A stretch of DNA of 64,000 nt from positions 37,530 to 101,529 of IMG/VR virus record IMGVR_UViG_3300028361_000019, one strand, 5' to 3'. A program made the translations under genes and the position numbers. The notes beneath the pieces were generated by a model. That model did no database searches and was not told where the DNA came from. It worked only from the letters and a program-made list of their open reading frames with translations. This DNA is from a virus. Of the stretch, positions 51,043 to 59,749 are shown in pieces (positions within the stretch are counted from its first letter, which is position 1; each line of letters begins with the position of its first letter).

Positions 51043-51054
51043 AAACACCTACAG

Positions 51055-51768
51055 ATGAGTATTAGTGATAACATAGGAAGAGAGTTGGATAACAACTTTG
51101 AAAACTTTAACTACTTGCCCCAAAAGCTTGAACTTGAAGACCATGACCTTGGTATCAAAAATTTCATTGAAGACTTAGGAATAAGTATGACAAATGAAAA
51201 TAATATTCTTGCTAAAGTTCCATTAATTTGGTTGACTCAAGAGCTTTGGGCTGAGAGAAAATTAAATTGGAAAGAGATGAGGGGAGAATTGGGAGAAGAA
51301 ATTACAAGACCTTTCATGACGATATATAGGAATTCCGTTATTCAAGGAACTTCTCCACTAAAAAGAACAATTCCAAACAAAATGAAGTTCAGATTTGTAA
51401 AGATTCCAAAAATGGATGGAACTTTAAAGGGTTATGATATTTATAAAATTCCACAACCAACTTATGTGGACTGTTCTTATACATTAAGCTTATTTACTCA
51501 CTATATAGTTGACGTAAATACATTTTACGAATTTATATTAAGAGAAGGTTATTCTGGAGGTCAAGGTTATATGAAAATCAATGGTCACGACATTTCTTCT
51601 AAGATAGGCGACCCAAGTGAAAACAATAAAAATGACATCTCTCAAGAGAGGGTTTATAGGATAGACATACCAATAACAGTGCAGGGTAAATTAATTGACC
51701 CAACCAAATTTGAGAAAGTAAATACCATTACAAAGGTGTTGATTAAAATTCAAGAGAAAAGAAGATAA
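51055..51768 (+). CDS. Tail terminator/sheath stabiliser, gp15-like
   Basis: The 237-residue protein (T4 gp15: 272) has LPLIWLTQELWAERK-like sequence near residue 60 (VPLIWLTQELWAERKLNW), RPFMTIYRNSVIQGTSPLKR and PTYVDCSYTLSLFTHYIVDVNTFYEFIL near 145-170. The position between neck and sheath genes is where T4-like phages encode the tail completion protein. It caps the tail tube and sheath before joining the head. The assignment is based mainly on order, size and general pattern. Confidence 0.6.
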   Translation: MSISDNIGRELDNNFENFNYLPQKLELEDHDLGIKNFIEDLGISMTNENNILAKVPLIWLTQELWAERKLNWKEMRGELGEEITRPFMTIYRNSVIQGTSPLKRTIPNKMKFRFVKIPKMDGTLKGYDIYKIPQPTYVDCSYTLSLFTHYIVDVNTFYEFILREGYSGGQGYMKINGHDISSKIGDPSENNKNDISQERVYRIDIPITVQGKLIDPTKFEKVNTITKVLIKIQEKRR

Positions 51769-51794
51769 TCAATAATGTTTTATCTTTTTTCTTC

Positions 51795-51804
51795 TATTTA
51801 TAAG
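51795..51804 (+). promoter_or_regulatory. Late-type promoter motif
   Basis: TATTTATAAG, 23 bases before the ATG at 51818. Confidence 0.6.
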
Positions 51805-51817
51805 AAAGTTTTAGATA

Positions 51818-52114
51818 ATGAAGATTAAGAACAAAAAAAATAAGGTAAACTATGTCAATTTTAAGGATTGTGGAGTACCTAAAAAGATAATGATTCCTGC
51901 TGGTAAGACAGTTGAAGTTTCATCATTAAAAAACTTAGCTCAGGTGTTAAATCTTGGAGATTTTGAAAGAGGTTTTTTTGAAGTAATTGAAGAAAACGAA
52001 GCTGTTGAAATCAAGCCAGCAGAAGCTTCTAAGAAAGATAAAACAGAAGATACCTTAGACAAGGCGGAAAAGGAAGTTAAGAACTACACTGACAACAAAA
52101 AAGAAAAAAAATAA
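51818..52114 (+). CDS. Small protein upstream of the sheath gene
   Basis: The 98-residue protein has a short beta domain (KNKVNYVNFKDCGVPKKIMI, PAGKTVEVSSLKNLAQVL) and a disordered Lys/Glu tail. The pattern resembles the small protein at 34889-35161. It precedes the sheath gene by 25 bases, which suggests cotranscription. Possibly a tail or head decoration protein; not assigned. Confidence 0.5.
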   Translation: MKIKNKKNKVNYVNFKDCGVPKKIMIPAGKTVEVSSLKNLAQVLNLGDFERGFFEVIEENEAVEIKPAEASKKDKTEDTLDKAEKEVKNYTDNKKEKK

Positions 52115-52139
52115 AAACTAATAATTTAATCAAAGCGAT

Positions 52140-54821
52140 ATGGCAACAATATTTGTATCACCAGGTGTCTTCACAAGAGAACAAGATTTCACAATCTTTG
52201 CATCAAGAATAGGTATTACAAGATTGGGAGTTGTTGGTAAAACCTTAAAGGGACCAGCATTCGAACCAATTAAAATAAGAACTACTGATGACTATCTACT
52301 TAGATTTGGGTCAACTGACCCAGACTTCCCGCTACCATACGTGGCGAATTCATTCTTGGCACAATCAAATGAATTAACTGTAACCAGAGTACTTGGTAGT
52401 GATGGGTTTACTAACTCACCAGCATGGTTAATCATGGCTAACATTTCTGATTTTTATTCAGGAGAGACAGTTTATAGTGGACTTACATTTTCACAAAGCG
52501 GACAAGCTGCACCAGTAACTTATAACTTCTCAGGTATCACAGACCCTGTTATGGCGAACGGAACTGTTTCAGCAAACACTGTTGGAAATGATGTTGTAAT
52601 TAACTATAGTGGTTCTGTAACTTCAGATTTTGTAAACAACGCACTTTTAGCTGATGCAGGATTTGTAGCCTTAAATATTTCTGTTGATGATGATAATGTT
52701 TCTCTTTTTGGAGATGGAACATGGTCACTTGCTGTAGCTACTGCAGAGCCTAAAGGTTCTAAATCAGGTTCTACACTTGCAGTTCTTAGAAGTAAGAGAA
52801 ATCAAATTGATGATTCATGGTACTTCAACGAAGAAAGTGATGTTACAATTGGAGCAATTACTTCTACATTAGGAAGTTTTGCACTTAGCGCAACAACTGG
52901 ACCTCTTACTGCTCAAACAAATAGTGGATTTACAGTTTCTCTTGATGAAACGAGAGAAGATTATATTACTAAGATTCTTGGTAGAAACCCAAAAATTATT
53001 GATGGGGCACCAAATCTTTATGTAGAAAGAATCTACCCTCACTTTGTGAGAGAGGCGAGTTCTCTTAATGATATTGCAAATATTAACTCAACTCTTGCTT
53101 ATACAGAAGAAGCGGCTTATACTGACTTCGCAAATGGATATACAAATGCTATTACTCCATGGATTGTATCGAGAGTAATCGGGGGAGACGTTAGAAACCT
53201 TTTCAAAATCCAAACTATTTCTGATGGTAACTCATCAAATATTGAGATTAAGATTTCTATCGCAAATATTGATATTTTAAACTATACTTTCGATATAATT
53301 GTAAGAAGATATGAAGACACAGATGCTTCAGCTTCTTCTACAGCGCTTGAAAGATGGTCAAACCTTTCTCTTAGAGAAGAAGATGCTAACTTTATTGCTA
53401 AGGTAATCGGAACAGCCGATGAGACTTACCCAAGAAAGTCAAGATTCATTACAATTGACCTTGCTGCTTCATTCCCAACTAATACTGTACCTGCAGGATT
53501 TAGAGGTTATGATTTAAGAGAGACTGGGATTTCAGGTTCTACTGCACCAAATGTTTATTACAAGACTGATTATCTTTCAGGTGATTCAGTGTTCAAAACA
53601 TACCTTGGTATTTCTGAGCTTGGATACACTAATTTTACAACTGACCAAGTTTCTACAAGAACTGCGATTAAGACTATCGAGTCTGATTTATTTTCATACG
53701 AAGGAGGAACTACTACAGATAAAACAGAGATTAAAGGTTTCCACCTTGAGAACACAGCAGATGCTACTAAATTTATTAGTGGTAACGAAAATTCTCTTAC
53801 AGGATATACAAATGCAGCTGGAACACTTGTTGATAGAAACAAGTTGAAATTTACACTTGTACCTGCTGGTGGATTTGATGGATGGGATAAGTATAGAACT
53901 TACCAAAATCTTTACGAAGAGTTTACTGATGCATTCCCTAATAATGTTAACGCATTTAAAGATGGTCTTGACGAAATGGCAAACCCAGAAGTTGTGGACA
54001 TCAATGTAATGGTTACGCCAGGTGTTGATTATAGCAATAATACAAACATTGTTAAGTATGCACTTGATATTGTAGAAGATAGAACGGATGCAATCTATGT
54101 AATGGATGCGCCAAGGCTTACAAGCGGCTCAATCAAAGGGACTCCAGAAGAAGTTGTTTCAAGACTTGAAGCAACTGGTATTGACAGCAACTATGCTGCT
54201 ACATACTGGCCATGGATTCAAATTGAAGACCCTAATTCAGGTAGATTCACTTACCAAGCGCCTACTATGATGGCTGTTCAAACATATGCGCTTACAGATA
54301 ATATTTCTGCGCCATGGTTTGCTCCTGCTGGACTTAACAGAGGACTTGCTGGACCACAAGTAATTAGAGCTGACGTTAGATTAAACAACAACGATAGAGA
54401 CACACTTTACCAAGGTAGAGTTAATCCAATCGCAACGTTTGTACAACAAGGTGTTGTTATTTGGGGACAAAAAACTCTTCAACAAAGACAATCTGCTCTT
54501 GATAGAATTAACATCAGAAGATTGTTACTTCAAGTTAGAAGATTAGTTGCAGCAGCGTCTCTTACATTATTGTTCGAACAAAACGACCAAACTCTTAGAG
54601 ACCAATTCTTAGCTAAGGTTGAGCCAATTCTTCTTCAGATTCAAAATCAAAGAGGGCTTACAGCTTTCAAAGTAGTTATGGATGACTCTAATAACACAGC
54701 AGATACAATCGACAGAAATACGTTGGTTGGTAAGATTCAACTTCAACCTACAAGAACGGCTGAATTCATTGACCTTACGTTTCAAGTCCTTCCCACGGGG
54801 GCGAGATTTGAAGATTTTTAA
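52140..54821 (+). CDS. Tail sheath protein, gp18-like
   Basis: The 893-residue protein starts IFVSPGVFTREQDFTIFASRIG, the conserved start of T4-type sheath proteins (SPGVxxxExDxT), followed by GVVGKTLKGPAFEPIKI and FLAQSNELTVTRVLG. The C-terminal region has the sheath core: YWPWIQIEDPNSGRFTYQAPTMMAVQTYALTDN, PWFAPAGLNRGL, VNPIATFVQQGVVIWGQKTLQQRQSALDRINIRRLLLQVRR. It is much longer than T4 gp18 (659), the extra length lying in the middle (residues ~100-560), so a large surface domain is likely. It contracts around the tube at infection. Confidence 0.93.
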   Translation: MATIFVSPGVFTREQDFTIFASRIGITRLGVVGKTLKGPAFEPIKIRTTDDYLLRFGSTDPDFPLPYVANSFLAQSNELTVTRVLGSDGFTNSPAWLIMANISDFYSGETVYSGLTFSQSGQAAPVTYNFSGITDPVMANGTVSANTVGNDVVINYSGSVTSDFVNNALLADAGFVALNISVDDDNVSLFGDGTWSLAVATAEPKGSKSGSTLAVLRSKRNQIDDSWYFNEESDVTIGAITSTLGSFALSATTGPLTAQTNSGFTVSLDETREDYITKILGRNPKIIDGAPNLYVERIYPHFVREASSLNDIANINSTLAYTEEAAYTDFANGYTNAITPWIVSRVIGGDVRNLFKIQTISDGNSSNIEIKISIANIDILNYTFDIIVRRYEDTDASASSTALERWSNLSLREEDANFIAKVIGTADETYPRKSRFITIDLAASFPTNTVPAGFRGYDLRETGISGSTAPNVYYKTDYLSGDSVFKTYLGISELGYTNFTTDQVSTRTAIKTIESDLFSYEGGTTTDKTEIKGFHLENTADATKFISGNENSLTGYTNAAGTLVDRNKLKFTLVPAGGFDGWDKYRTYQNLYEEFTDAFPNNVNAFKDGLDEMANPEVVDINVMVTPGVDYSNNTNIVKYALDIVEDRTDAIYVMDAPRLTSGSIKGTPEEVVSRLEATGIDSNYAATYWPWIQIEDPNSGRFTYQAPTMMAVQTYALTDNISAPWFAPAGLNRGLAGPQVIRADVRLNNNDRDTLYQGRVNPIATFVQQGVVIWGQKTLQQRQSALDRINIRRLLLQVRRLVAAASLTLLFEQNDQTLRDQFLAKVEPILLQIQNQRGLTAFKVVMDDSNNTADTIDRNTLVGKIQLQPTRTAEFIDLTFQVLPTGARFEDF

Positions 54822-54849
54822 TTTTCTGATAATCAGACACTTACATATT

Positions 54850-54877
54850 AAAAGGAGCTTTCGAGCTCCTTTTTTTT
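54850..54877 (+). terminator. Terminator after the sheath gene
   Basis: Ten-bp stem AAAAGGAGCT / AGCTCCTTTT with a TTCG tetraloop and a T run. Confidence 0.85.
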
Positions 54878-54895
54878 GTTTTATTATTTTCTTAC

Positions 54896-54905
54896 TATTT
54901 ATTCA
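54896..54905 (+). promoter_or_regulatory. Late-type promoter motif before a homing nuclease
   Basis: TATTTATTCA, 47 bases before the ATG at 54943. A six-codon reading frame (54916-54936) lies between. Confidence 0.35.
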
Positions 54906-54942
54906 TACAAACCGAATGCCAGTAGGTATTAAATGAAATGCT

Positions 54943-56001
54943 ATGAAAGAAAAAGGAAACTGCGAGAACTGCGGAAATGAGAACCCTAAGCGAAGTATGA
55001 AGACCTGTTGTAGGAAGTGCGCAGATGAGTTAAAGAAAAAGAAGAGTCGAGAGACCAGAGAGTGTGTTAACTGTAGCCTAGGCTTCGAGGTCAGAAAGAA
55101 AGATAAGAAAAAGCTTTGTTCCGATGAGTGCAGAAAAGAATGGGCCTTGGTTCCAGAGAATTTGGAGTTAAGAATAAATAATTCCAAGCAAGCTGTTAGG
55201 GGTAGGTTTGGGGTTGACAACGTATTTCAATTAGAGAATATTAAACAGAAGTCTAAAGAGACTAAGAAAGAAAGATATGGTGATGAGAACTATCATAATT
55301 CTGACAAAAAAGTTGAAACTTTATACGATAGATATGGAGAGGGTTATTTTAAAAATTTATCAGATAGTTTAAAAGAAAAGTTTTTGAAAGAACATGGAGT
55401 AGAACATCCATTGCAGCTTGACGAATTCAAAGATAAGATGAAGCAAACCAACCTCGACAAGTATGGAGTAGAGAATGTCTCTCAGGTCGAGGAGTTCAAG
55501 GAGAAGAGAAAGGAGACTATGATGGAGCTCTATGGAGTGGAGAATGCTTCTCAGAATGAAGATATTAAGCAAAAGAAGAAAGATACTTCGATGAAGAATT
55601 TTGGAGTGAGCCATCACTTGAAAGATTACGACATGCTCCAGAAACATTTTAAAGCTCAATTAAAGGTCAAGAAGTATAAGGATACCAAGCTGTACTACCA
55701 AGGTTCATATGAACTTCATTTCTTGGAATTGATGGATGATAAAGGTTTGCTTAGTCAGGTAAGCAACGGCAGGAGTTATGACTACGAGTTCATGGACGAG
55801 AATCATGTGTATCATACAGATTTTGTATATGATAGTAAGGACATTGAAATTAAGTCAGGTTGGACGTACAACAAGAATGGAGAAGATAAATTGCTCCAGG
55901 AGATAAACGAGACCAAGTGGCAATCTGTGAGAGATGTGGGTGAGGAGATTGTTGTCTTGATTTCTAAAATTAGAATAAGTGAATTCGTGGACTATTTATA
56001 A
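54943..56001 (+). CDS. Homing-type endonuclease with YGVxN repeats
   Basis: The 352-residue protein begins with two zinc-binding segments (CENCGNENPKRSMKTCCRKC; CVNCSLGFEV...LCSDECRKEW). Residues ~80-225 carry five to six repeats of the form KERYGxENxxQxxEFKxK (for example YGVENVSQVEEFKEKRKETM), a DNA-binding array common in phage homing nucleases. The last 120 residues contain YDYEFMDENHVYHTDFVYDSKDIEIKSG, with D and ExK spacing of PD-(D/E)XK nucleases. It is related in the repeat region to the 566-residue protein at 61765. It lies right after the sheath terminator. Confidence 0.75.
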   Translation: MKEKGNCENCGNENPKRSMKTCCRKCADELKKKKSRETRECVNCSLGFEVRKKDKKKLCSDECRKEWALVPENLELRINNSKQAVRGRFGVDNVFQLENIKQKSKETKKERYGDENYHNSDKKVETLYDRYGEGYFKNLSDSLKEKFLKEHGVEHPLQLDEFKDKMKQTNLDKYGVENVSQVEEFKEKRKETMMELYGVENASQNEDIKQKKKDTSMKNFGVSHHLKDYDMLQKHFKAQLKVKKYKDTKLYYQGSYELHFLELMDDKGLLSQVSNGRSYDYEFMDENHVYHTDFVYDSKDIEIKSGWTYNKNGEDKLLQEINETKWQSVRDVGEEIVVLISKIRISEFVDYL

Positions 56002-56002
56002 T
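55993..56002 (+). promoter_or_regulatory. Late-type promoter motif within an upstream stop
   Basis: TATTTATAAT, 12 bases before the ATG at 56005, overlapping the last codons of the endonuclease gene. Confidence 0.35.
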
Positions 56003-56004
56003 TG

Positions 56005-56466
56005 ATGTTAACAGAATCATATATAAGGAAAATTATTAGAGAAGAATTGAAATTGATTCAAGAGTCAAAAAAAATGCCAGAGTATCAATATCATTCTACT
56101 TCATGGGACAAAATTGATTCTATATTGAAAAAAGGATTATTATTACCAAAGACTACATCAGACATTGCAACTCACGCATATAACACAAAAACAATATCTA
56201 CAGCAGATGAAGAAAAATTTGCCATGGTTTATAATCCAAATGGGGCTTTGTTAAAAATAAAAATAAACCCAGAAAATTATAAGGATGTAAACATTAATTC
56301 AATGTGGAAGAGTGGCGAGAATCTTGAACAACTTATGAATAGGTTGATAGATAAGTATAAGTCAGAAGGTTTTAGTGGAATTTATGTTGGAAATAATTAT
56401 CAATCAACAGTAGGTAATCAATCATTCTTTGACATATCTCCATATAATATTGAATTAATAAATTAG
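56005..56466 (+). CDS. Possible ADP-ribosyltransferase-fold protein with core-type N-terminus
   Basis: The ATG at 56005 gives 153 residues. It opens LTESYIRKIIREELKLIQES, the amphipathic helix found at the start of several core-type proteins. Next comes YQYHSTSWDKIDSILKKGLLLP, which fits the first strand of ART/PARP/Tpt1-like folds (YHxTxxxxxxxIxxxGL). The middle and end (KFAMVYNPNGALLKIKI, FSGIYVGNNY) are compatible with that fold. T4 Alt is an injected ADP-ribosyltransferase packed in the head. A similar role here is an attractive but unproven inference; the catalytic Glu cannot be identified safely. Confidence 0.5.
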   Translation: MLTESYIRKIIREELKLIQESKKMPEYQYHSTSWDKIDSILKKGLLLPKTTSDIATHAYNTKTISTADEEKFAMVYNPNGALLKIKINPENYKDVNINSMWKSGENLEQLMNRLIDKYKSEGFSGIYVGNNYQSTVGNQSFFDISPYNIELIN

Positions 56467-56484
56467 AAAAACATAAATAAAACT

Positions 56485-56515
56485 AAAGAGGATTTGAAAA
56501 ATTCCTCTTTTTTTT
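56485..56515 (+). terminator. Rho-independent terminator
   Basis: AAAGAGGA / TCCTCTTT with a mostly A loop and a run of T. Confidence 0.75.
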
Positions 56516-56548
56516 GTCAATAACTGTACTTAAAATCATTTTGATTTC

Positions 56549-56558
56549 TATTTATATA
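56549..56558 (+). promoter_or_regulatory. Late-type promoter motif
   Basis: TATTTATATA, 27 bases before the ATG at 56576. Confidence 0.6.
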
Positions 56559-56575
56559 AAAAGCTGTATTTTACT

Positions 56576-57055
56576 ATGTCTGGTATCTATTTTCATCCTA
56601 TAAAAAGAATATTTCTCAACCTTTCGGGTGGGACTGTTACTGGTGATACTGTGTTCACCGAAGGTGTTTACGCTACTCGTTTGTCTGGTGGCACGATTTA
56701 TTCAGGCTCAACAGACCTTGAGGTTATAATTAGAAATATATCCTCTTCGTTTTCTGGTGTCACTGGTAATTTTTTACCATTGTCTGGAGGAACTGGGGGG
56801 TCATATTCTTTTACAGGAGGAACGACAGCAGATACTTTAACAATAACTACTACAGTAGCGCCAGCTACAGATAACACAGTAGACCTTGGGAGTCCTGTGA
56901 GAAGGTTTAGAAGACTTAACATAGTGGATGGAGTTGCAGTAAGTTTTACAGCTTCAACAAGAATTAAAACAGCTCAACTGGAGTTAGGAAATACAATAGT
57001 TACAGAAAACAATATTATACTATCAGGAGATTGTATTGATGGTGGAGATTGGTAA
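56576..57055 (+). CDS. Tail fibre/adhesin-type protein, short form
   Basis: The 159-residue protein is Gly/Thr/Ser-rich and beta-type: LSGGTVTGDTVFTEGVYATRLSGG, IYSGSTDLEVII, then TDNTVDLGSPVRRFRRLNIVDG. It ends GDCIDGGDW. The SGSTDLE and TVDLGSxxRRFRR modules and the DCIDGG end recur in the next fibre gene (57105) and in the partial fibre gene at the right edge, so these are paralogous modules. It lacks a long helical shaft. Host binding is a reasonable inference. Confidence 0.65.
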   Translation: MSGIYFHPIKRIFLNLSGGTVTGDTVFTEGVYATRLSGGTIYSGSTDLEVIIRNISSSFSGVTGNFLPLSGGTGGSYSFTGGTTADTLTITTTVAPATDNTVDLGSPVRRFRRLNIVDGVAVSFTASTRIKTAQLELGNTIVTENNIILSGDCIDGGDW

Positions 57056-57075
57056 CAGATAAACAAAAAATAGAA

Positions 57076-57085
57076 TATTTATTAA
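57076..57085 (+). promoter_or_regulatory. Late-type promoter motif
   Basis: TATTTATTAA, 29 bases before the ATG at 57105. Confidence 0.6.
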
Positions 57086-57104
57086 TAAATAAAAGAACAT
57101 TATA

Positions 57105-58862
57105 ATGGCTGAAATTAGGCAAGTAACAATCAAAGTAAGAGACAGGCAAGTAAACGGTGGTTTGCTTCCCGTGGACACAGTATTCGGAGAACCGTTTGTA
57201 AACCTATACAATGGAGTTCTTAGATTTTCTGGTGTAACTGGAGGAGACTTTGAAGAGTCTGGTCAGTCAGGAGTTTTTGAAGTAGGTTCAAAACTTTACA
57301 ATTCAAATATATCAAATAGACTTAACATCAACGATAATTTTATTATCAGTGGTGGCACTGGGTTGATTTCTACTTATGGTGGAGCATCTGGAGCTGGACT
57401 TGATGGTAAGTTCATGAGTGGTACAACCAACGGGTTTGTATTAGGAAATATTTCAGACATACAAGGTGTGACTACAAGAGTTCAGCCAGGAGTAAACACA
57501 TACACTGGAGGAACAGCTGATAACCCAACTGTAAACGTTGTTGATTCGCCATCTTTTAACGAATTAACCGCTTCTGGAACTTCTAATTTTACAGGAATCA
57601 TTCAATCTGGAGGAACAAATCTTGAGGATATTTTCTTGACTGCTGGAGACCTTTCTGGGACAACTGTAAGCGAAGGTTCGAATGTTAACGTTAACAATGT
57701 TGGTACTGATTATGAAGTTTCTGTTGTAGATTCTCCAAGTTTCAATGATATTCTTTTTTCTGGAACAGCTACTGGTGGAGATGCGTTTTTTACAAACATG
57801 TCAGCAACTACCCTTTACTCAGGCTCAACAGATGTAGAAGATATAATTTATTCAATTGCTGCAGATGTGGCAGGCGAGCACACATATGTTGCTGGAGGAA
57901 CAAATATCGTTACAGGAGGCACAGCAGCGCTACCAACCATTAGTCTTGTAGATTCTCCTTCTGTTAACATACTTACAGCATCGGGACATGTATTTACAAA
58001 TGGTACAACTTATTCTGGAGGAACAATCGTAGACGATGGCGTGTTCACAATTGATGCAGCTACGCAAGTAGAGGTCGATAGCGACTTGCTTCCAACTGCA
58101 CATCTTACTTATGACCTTGGAGCTGTAGGACAAAGATGGGATAGAGTATTTGCAAGAAGAATTAGACTGGGAACGTCATCAACAATACTTGAGGACAACT
58201 TATTCTCGTCAACTACTGGAAACTTCTTGTTTGATTTCGCTGGAGACCTTTCAATAGATAACAACACGCTTCCAAATGTGGATTTAGCTTATGACCTTGG
58301 GTCAAATTCAAATAGATGGAAAACTGCTTACGCTGAAGATTTAGACCTTTCAGGGGTTTTGGCTGCAACTGGAATAACTGATTCAAGCTTAACTGCTGGA
58401 CAAGTTGTGTACGCAGGGGTTGGTGGTAAATTAACAGGAGAACCAGGTTTTGAATATGATGAAGCTTCAAATTTATTTAAGACTGGAAAGATTCAAATTG
58501 GTAACCCAGGAGACACAGGAAATACAACAACTATTTTCGGAGACATTCTTGTTATCGGTCAATCAATTAGTGGGTTTACTTCACAACTTTATATTGAAGA
58601 TAATCTTATTGAACTTAACTACAATCCATCAGCATCAACAATAGCTACCTCACTTGGGGCAGGTTGGTCAATTCAAGATGGTTCTGGTGTAGATGGTACA
58701 GATGTTCTTTGGGATATTAGAGGTACGGCAACAGGTCTTGGTAATCGTTCATTTACAACGAACCTTCAAGATATTAGAATTAGAGAAACAGGAACTATAG
58801 CTGCTCCAAATGGCGATAGGGTAATAGCTGAAAACGATTGCATTGATGGGGGGTCATATTGA
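57105..58862 (+). CDS. Tail fibre/adhesin-type protein, long form
   Basis: The 585-residue protein has an N-terminus (EIRQVTIKVRDRQVNGGLLPVDTVFGEPFVNLYNGVLRFSG) that looks like an attachment domain. Then come repeated modules: VQPGVNTYTGGTADNPTVNVVDSPSFNELTASG, GTNLEDIFLTAGD, LYSGSTDVEDII, and twice LTYDLGAVGQRWDRVFA / LAYDLGSNSNRWKTAYA, typical of trimeric beta fibres. It ends NDCIDGGSY. Just after the stop a second copy of the last codons reads IDGGIY-stop. It probably forms the long receptor-binding fibre. Confidence 0.7.
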   Translation: MAEIRQVTIKVRDRQVNGGLLPVDTVFGEPFVNLYNGVLRFSGVTGGDFEESGQSGVFEVGSKLYNSNISNRLNINDNFIISGGTGLISTYGGASGAGLDGKFMSGTTNGFVLGNISDIQGVTTRVQPGVNTYTGGTADNPTVNVVDSPSFNELTASGTSNFTGIIQSGGTNLEDIFLTAGDLSGTTVSEGSNVNVNNVGTDYEVSVVDSPSFNDILFSGTATGGDAFFTNMSATTLYSGSTDVEDIIYSIAADVAGEHTYVAGGTNIVTGGTAALPTISLVDSPSVNILTASGHVFTNGTTYSGGTIVDDGVFTIDAATQVEVDSDLLPTAHLTYDLGAVGQRWDRVFARRIRLGTSSTILEDNLFSSTTGNFLFDFAGDLSIDNNTLPNVDLAYDLGSNSNRWKTAYAEDLDLSGVLAATGITDSSLTAGQVVYAGVGGKLTGEPGFEYDEASNLFKTGKIQIGNPGDTGNTTTIFGDILVIGQSISGFTSQLYIEDNLIELNYNPSASTIATSLGAGWSIQDGSGVDGTDVLWDIRGTATGLGNRSFTTNLQDIRIRETGTIAAPNGDRVIAENDCIDGGSY

Positions 58863-58864
58863 TG

Positions 58865-58879
58865 GTGGAATTTACTAAA
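58865..58879 (+). other. Duplicated C-terminal codons after the fibre gene
   Basis: Overlapping the end of the fibre gene, ATTGATGGTGGAATTTACTAA reads IDGGIY-stop one base out of frame with the fibre gene, which ends ATTGATGGGGGGTCATATTGA (IDGGSY-stop). It looks like a second copy of the 3' terminus, perhaps from recombination near the adjacent GIY-YIG gene. Confidence 0.4.
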
Positions 58880-58894
58880 TTTTAAACTATTTAG

Positions 58895-58925
58895 AAAGAC
58901 AGAGTTTGATTACTCTGTCTTTTTT
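58895..58925 (+). terminator. Rho-independent terminator
   Basis: AAAGACAGAGT / ACTCTGTCTTT with a six-base loop and T run, after the fibre gene. Confidence 0.8.
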
Positions 58926-58951
58926 GTTTACAATTAATTTAAAATAAACAT

Positions 58952-59740
58952 ATGAAATCAGGAATTTACAAAATAACAAACACCATTAACAAAAAGGTCT
59001 ACGTTGGACAGTCAGAAAATTTAAACACAAGATATAGTAGGCATTTATATAGAATCAAAAGGAGTGAACATCACAACGAACACCTTCAGAGGTCTTTTGA
59101 TAAATATGGTGAGGATAATTTTATTTATGAGATTTTAGAAGAGACAGAAGATTTGTCTCTCATGGATTTAAGAGAGAAATTTTGGATTGACTATTATGGA
59201 GGAATTAATAGCGATGATACATATAATCTAAAAGACCCACTTCTCAATGAGCACAATGATTATGTTAAAAGCAAGTTAAGTAAAATTAATACTGGAGAAA
59301 ATAATCCTAACTATGGAAATAAGTGGTCAGATAAACAGAGAAAGAAAATGTCTGAGTCAAGAAAAGGAAAAAATTGGGAAGAATTATATGGGAAGAAGAA
59401 ATCTGATGAAATGAAAAAAGAGGCGGCAGAAAGAAAAAAGGGGAGCACACAGTCTGATGAGACAAAAGAGAAGATAAGGGAAGCTAATATTGGAGATAAG
59501 AATCCAGCATATGGAAAAGGTAGTAGGCAGAGAGGAAAGAAAAATCCAAATTTTGGTAAAGCATCAAGTCAAAGAAGAGGTTTATTGCAATTTAGTAAAG
59601 ATGGTATTTTAATTAAAGAATATGAATTTTTATCTCAAGTAAAAGAATGTGGGTTTCATATTGGAAATGTAGCTTCTGCAGCAAGGGGTGACTTAAAATC
59701 TTCTGGAGGATACATCTGGAAGTATAAAGATGAAAAATAA
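58952..59740 (+). CDS. GIY-YIG homing endonuclease
   Basis: The 262-residue protein begins SGIYKITNTINKKVYVGQSENLNTRYSRHL, the GIY-YIG core with the catalytic Arg (RYSRH), and has the catalytic Glu in LREKFWIDYYGGIN near residue 85. Residues ~110-210 carry NUMOD3 repeats (INTGENNPNYGNKWSDKQRKKMSE, NIGDKNPAYGKGS). The C-terminus (GLLQFSKDGILIKEYEFLSQVKECGF) is a NUMOD1-like DNA-binding helix region. Insertion is between a fibre gene terminator and a lipoprotein gene. Confidence 0.88.
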   Translation: MKSGIYKITNTINKKVYVGQSENLNTRYSRHLYRIKRSEHHNEHLQRSFDKYGEDNFIYEILEETEDLSLMDLREKFWIDYYGGINSDDTYNLKDPLLNEHNDYVKSKLSKINTGENNPNYGNKWSDKQRKKMSESRKGKNWEELYGKKKSDEMKKEAAERKKGSTQSDETKEKIREANIGDKNPAYGKGSRQRGKKNPNFGKASSQRRGLLQFSKDGILIKEYEFLSQVKECGFHIGNVASAARGDLKSSGGYIWKYKDEK

Positions 59741-59749
59741 AAACTATTT

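Noticed and set aside
54916-54936. Six-codon frame MPVGIK after a late motif, considered as another displaced gene start
   Set aside because: Too short, and it does not match the start of any neighbouring gene.
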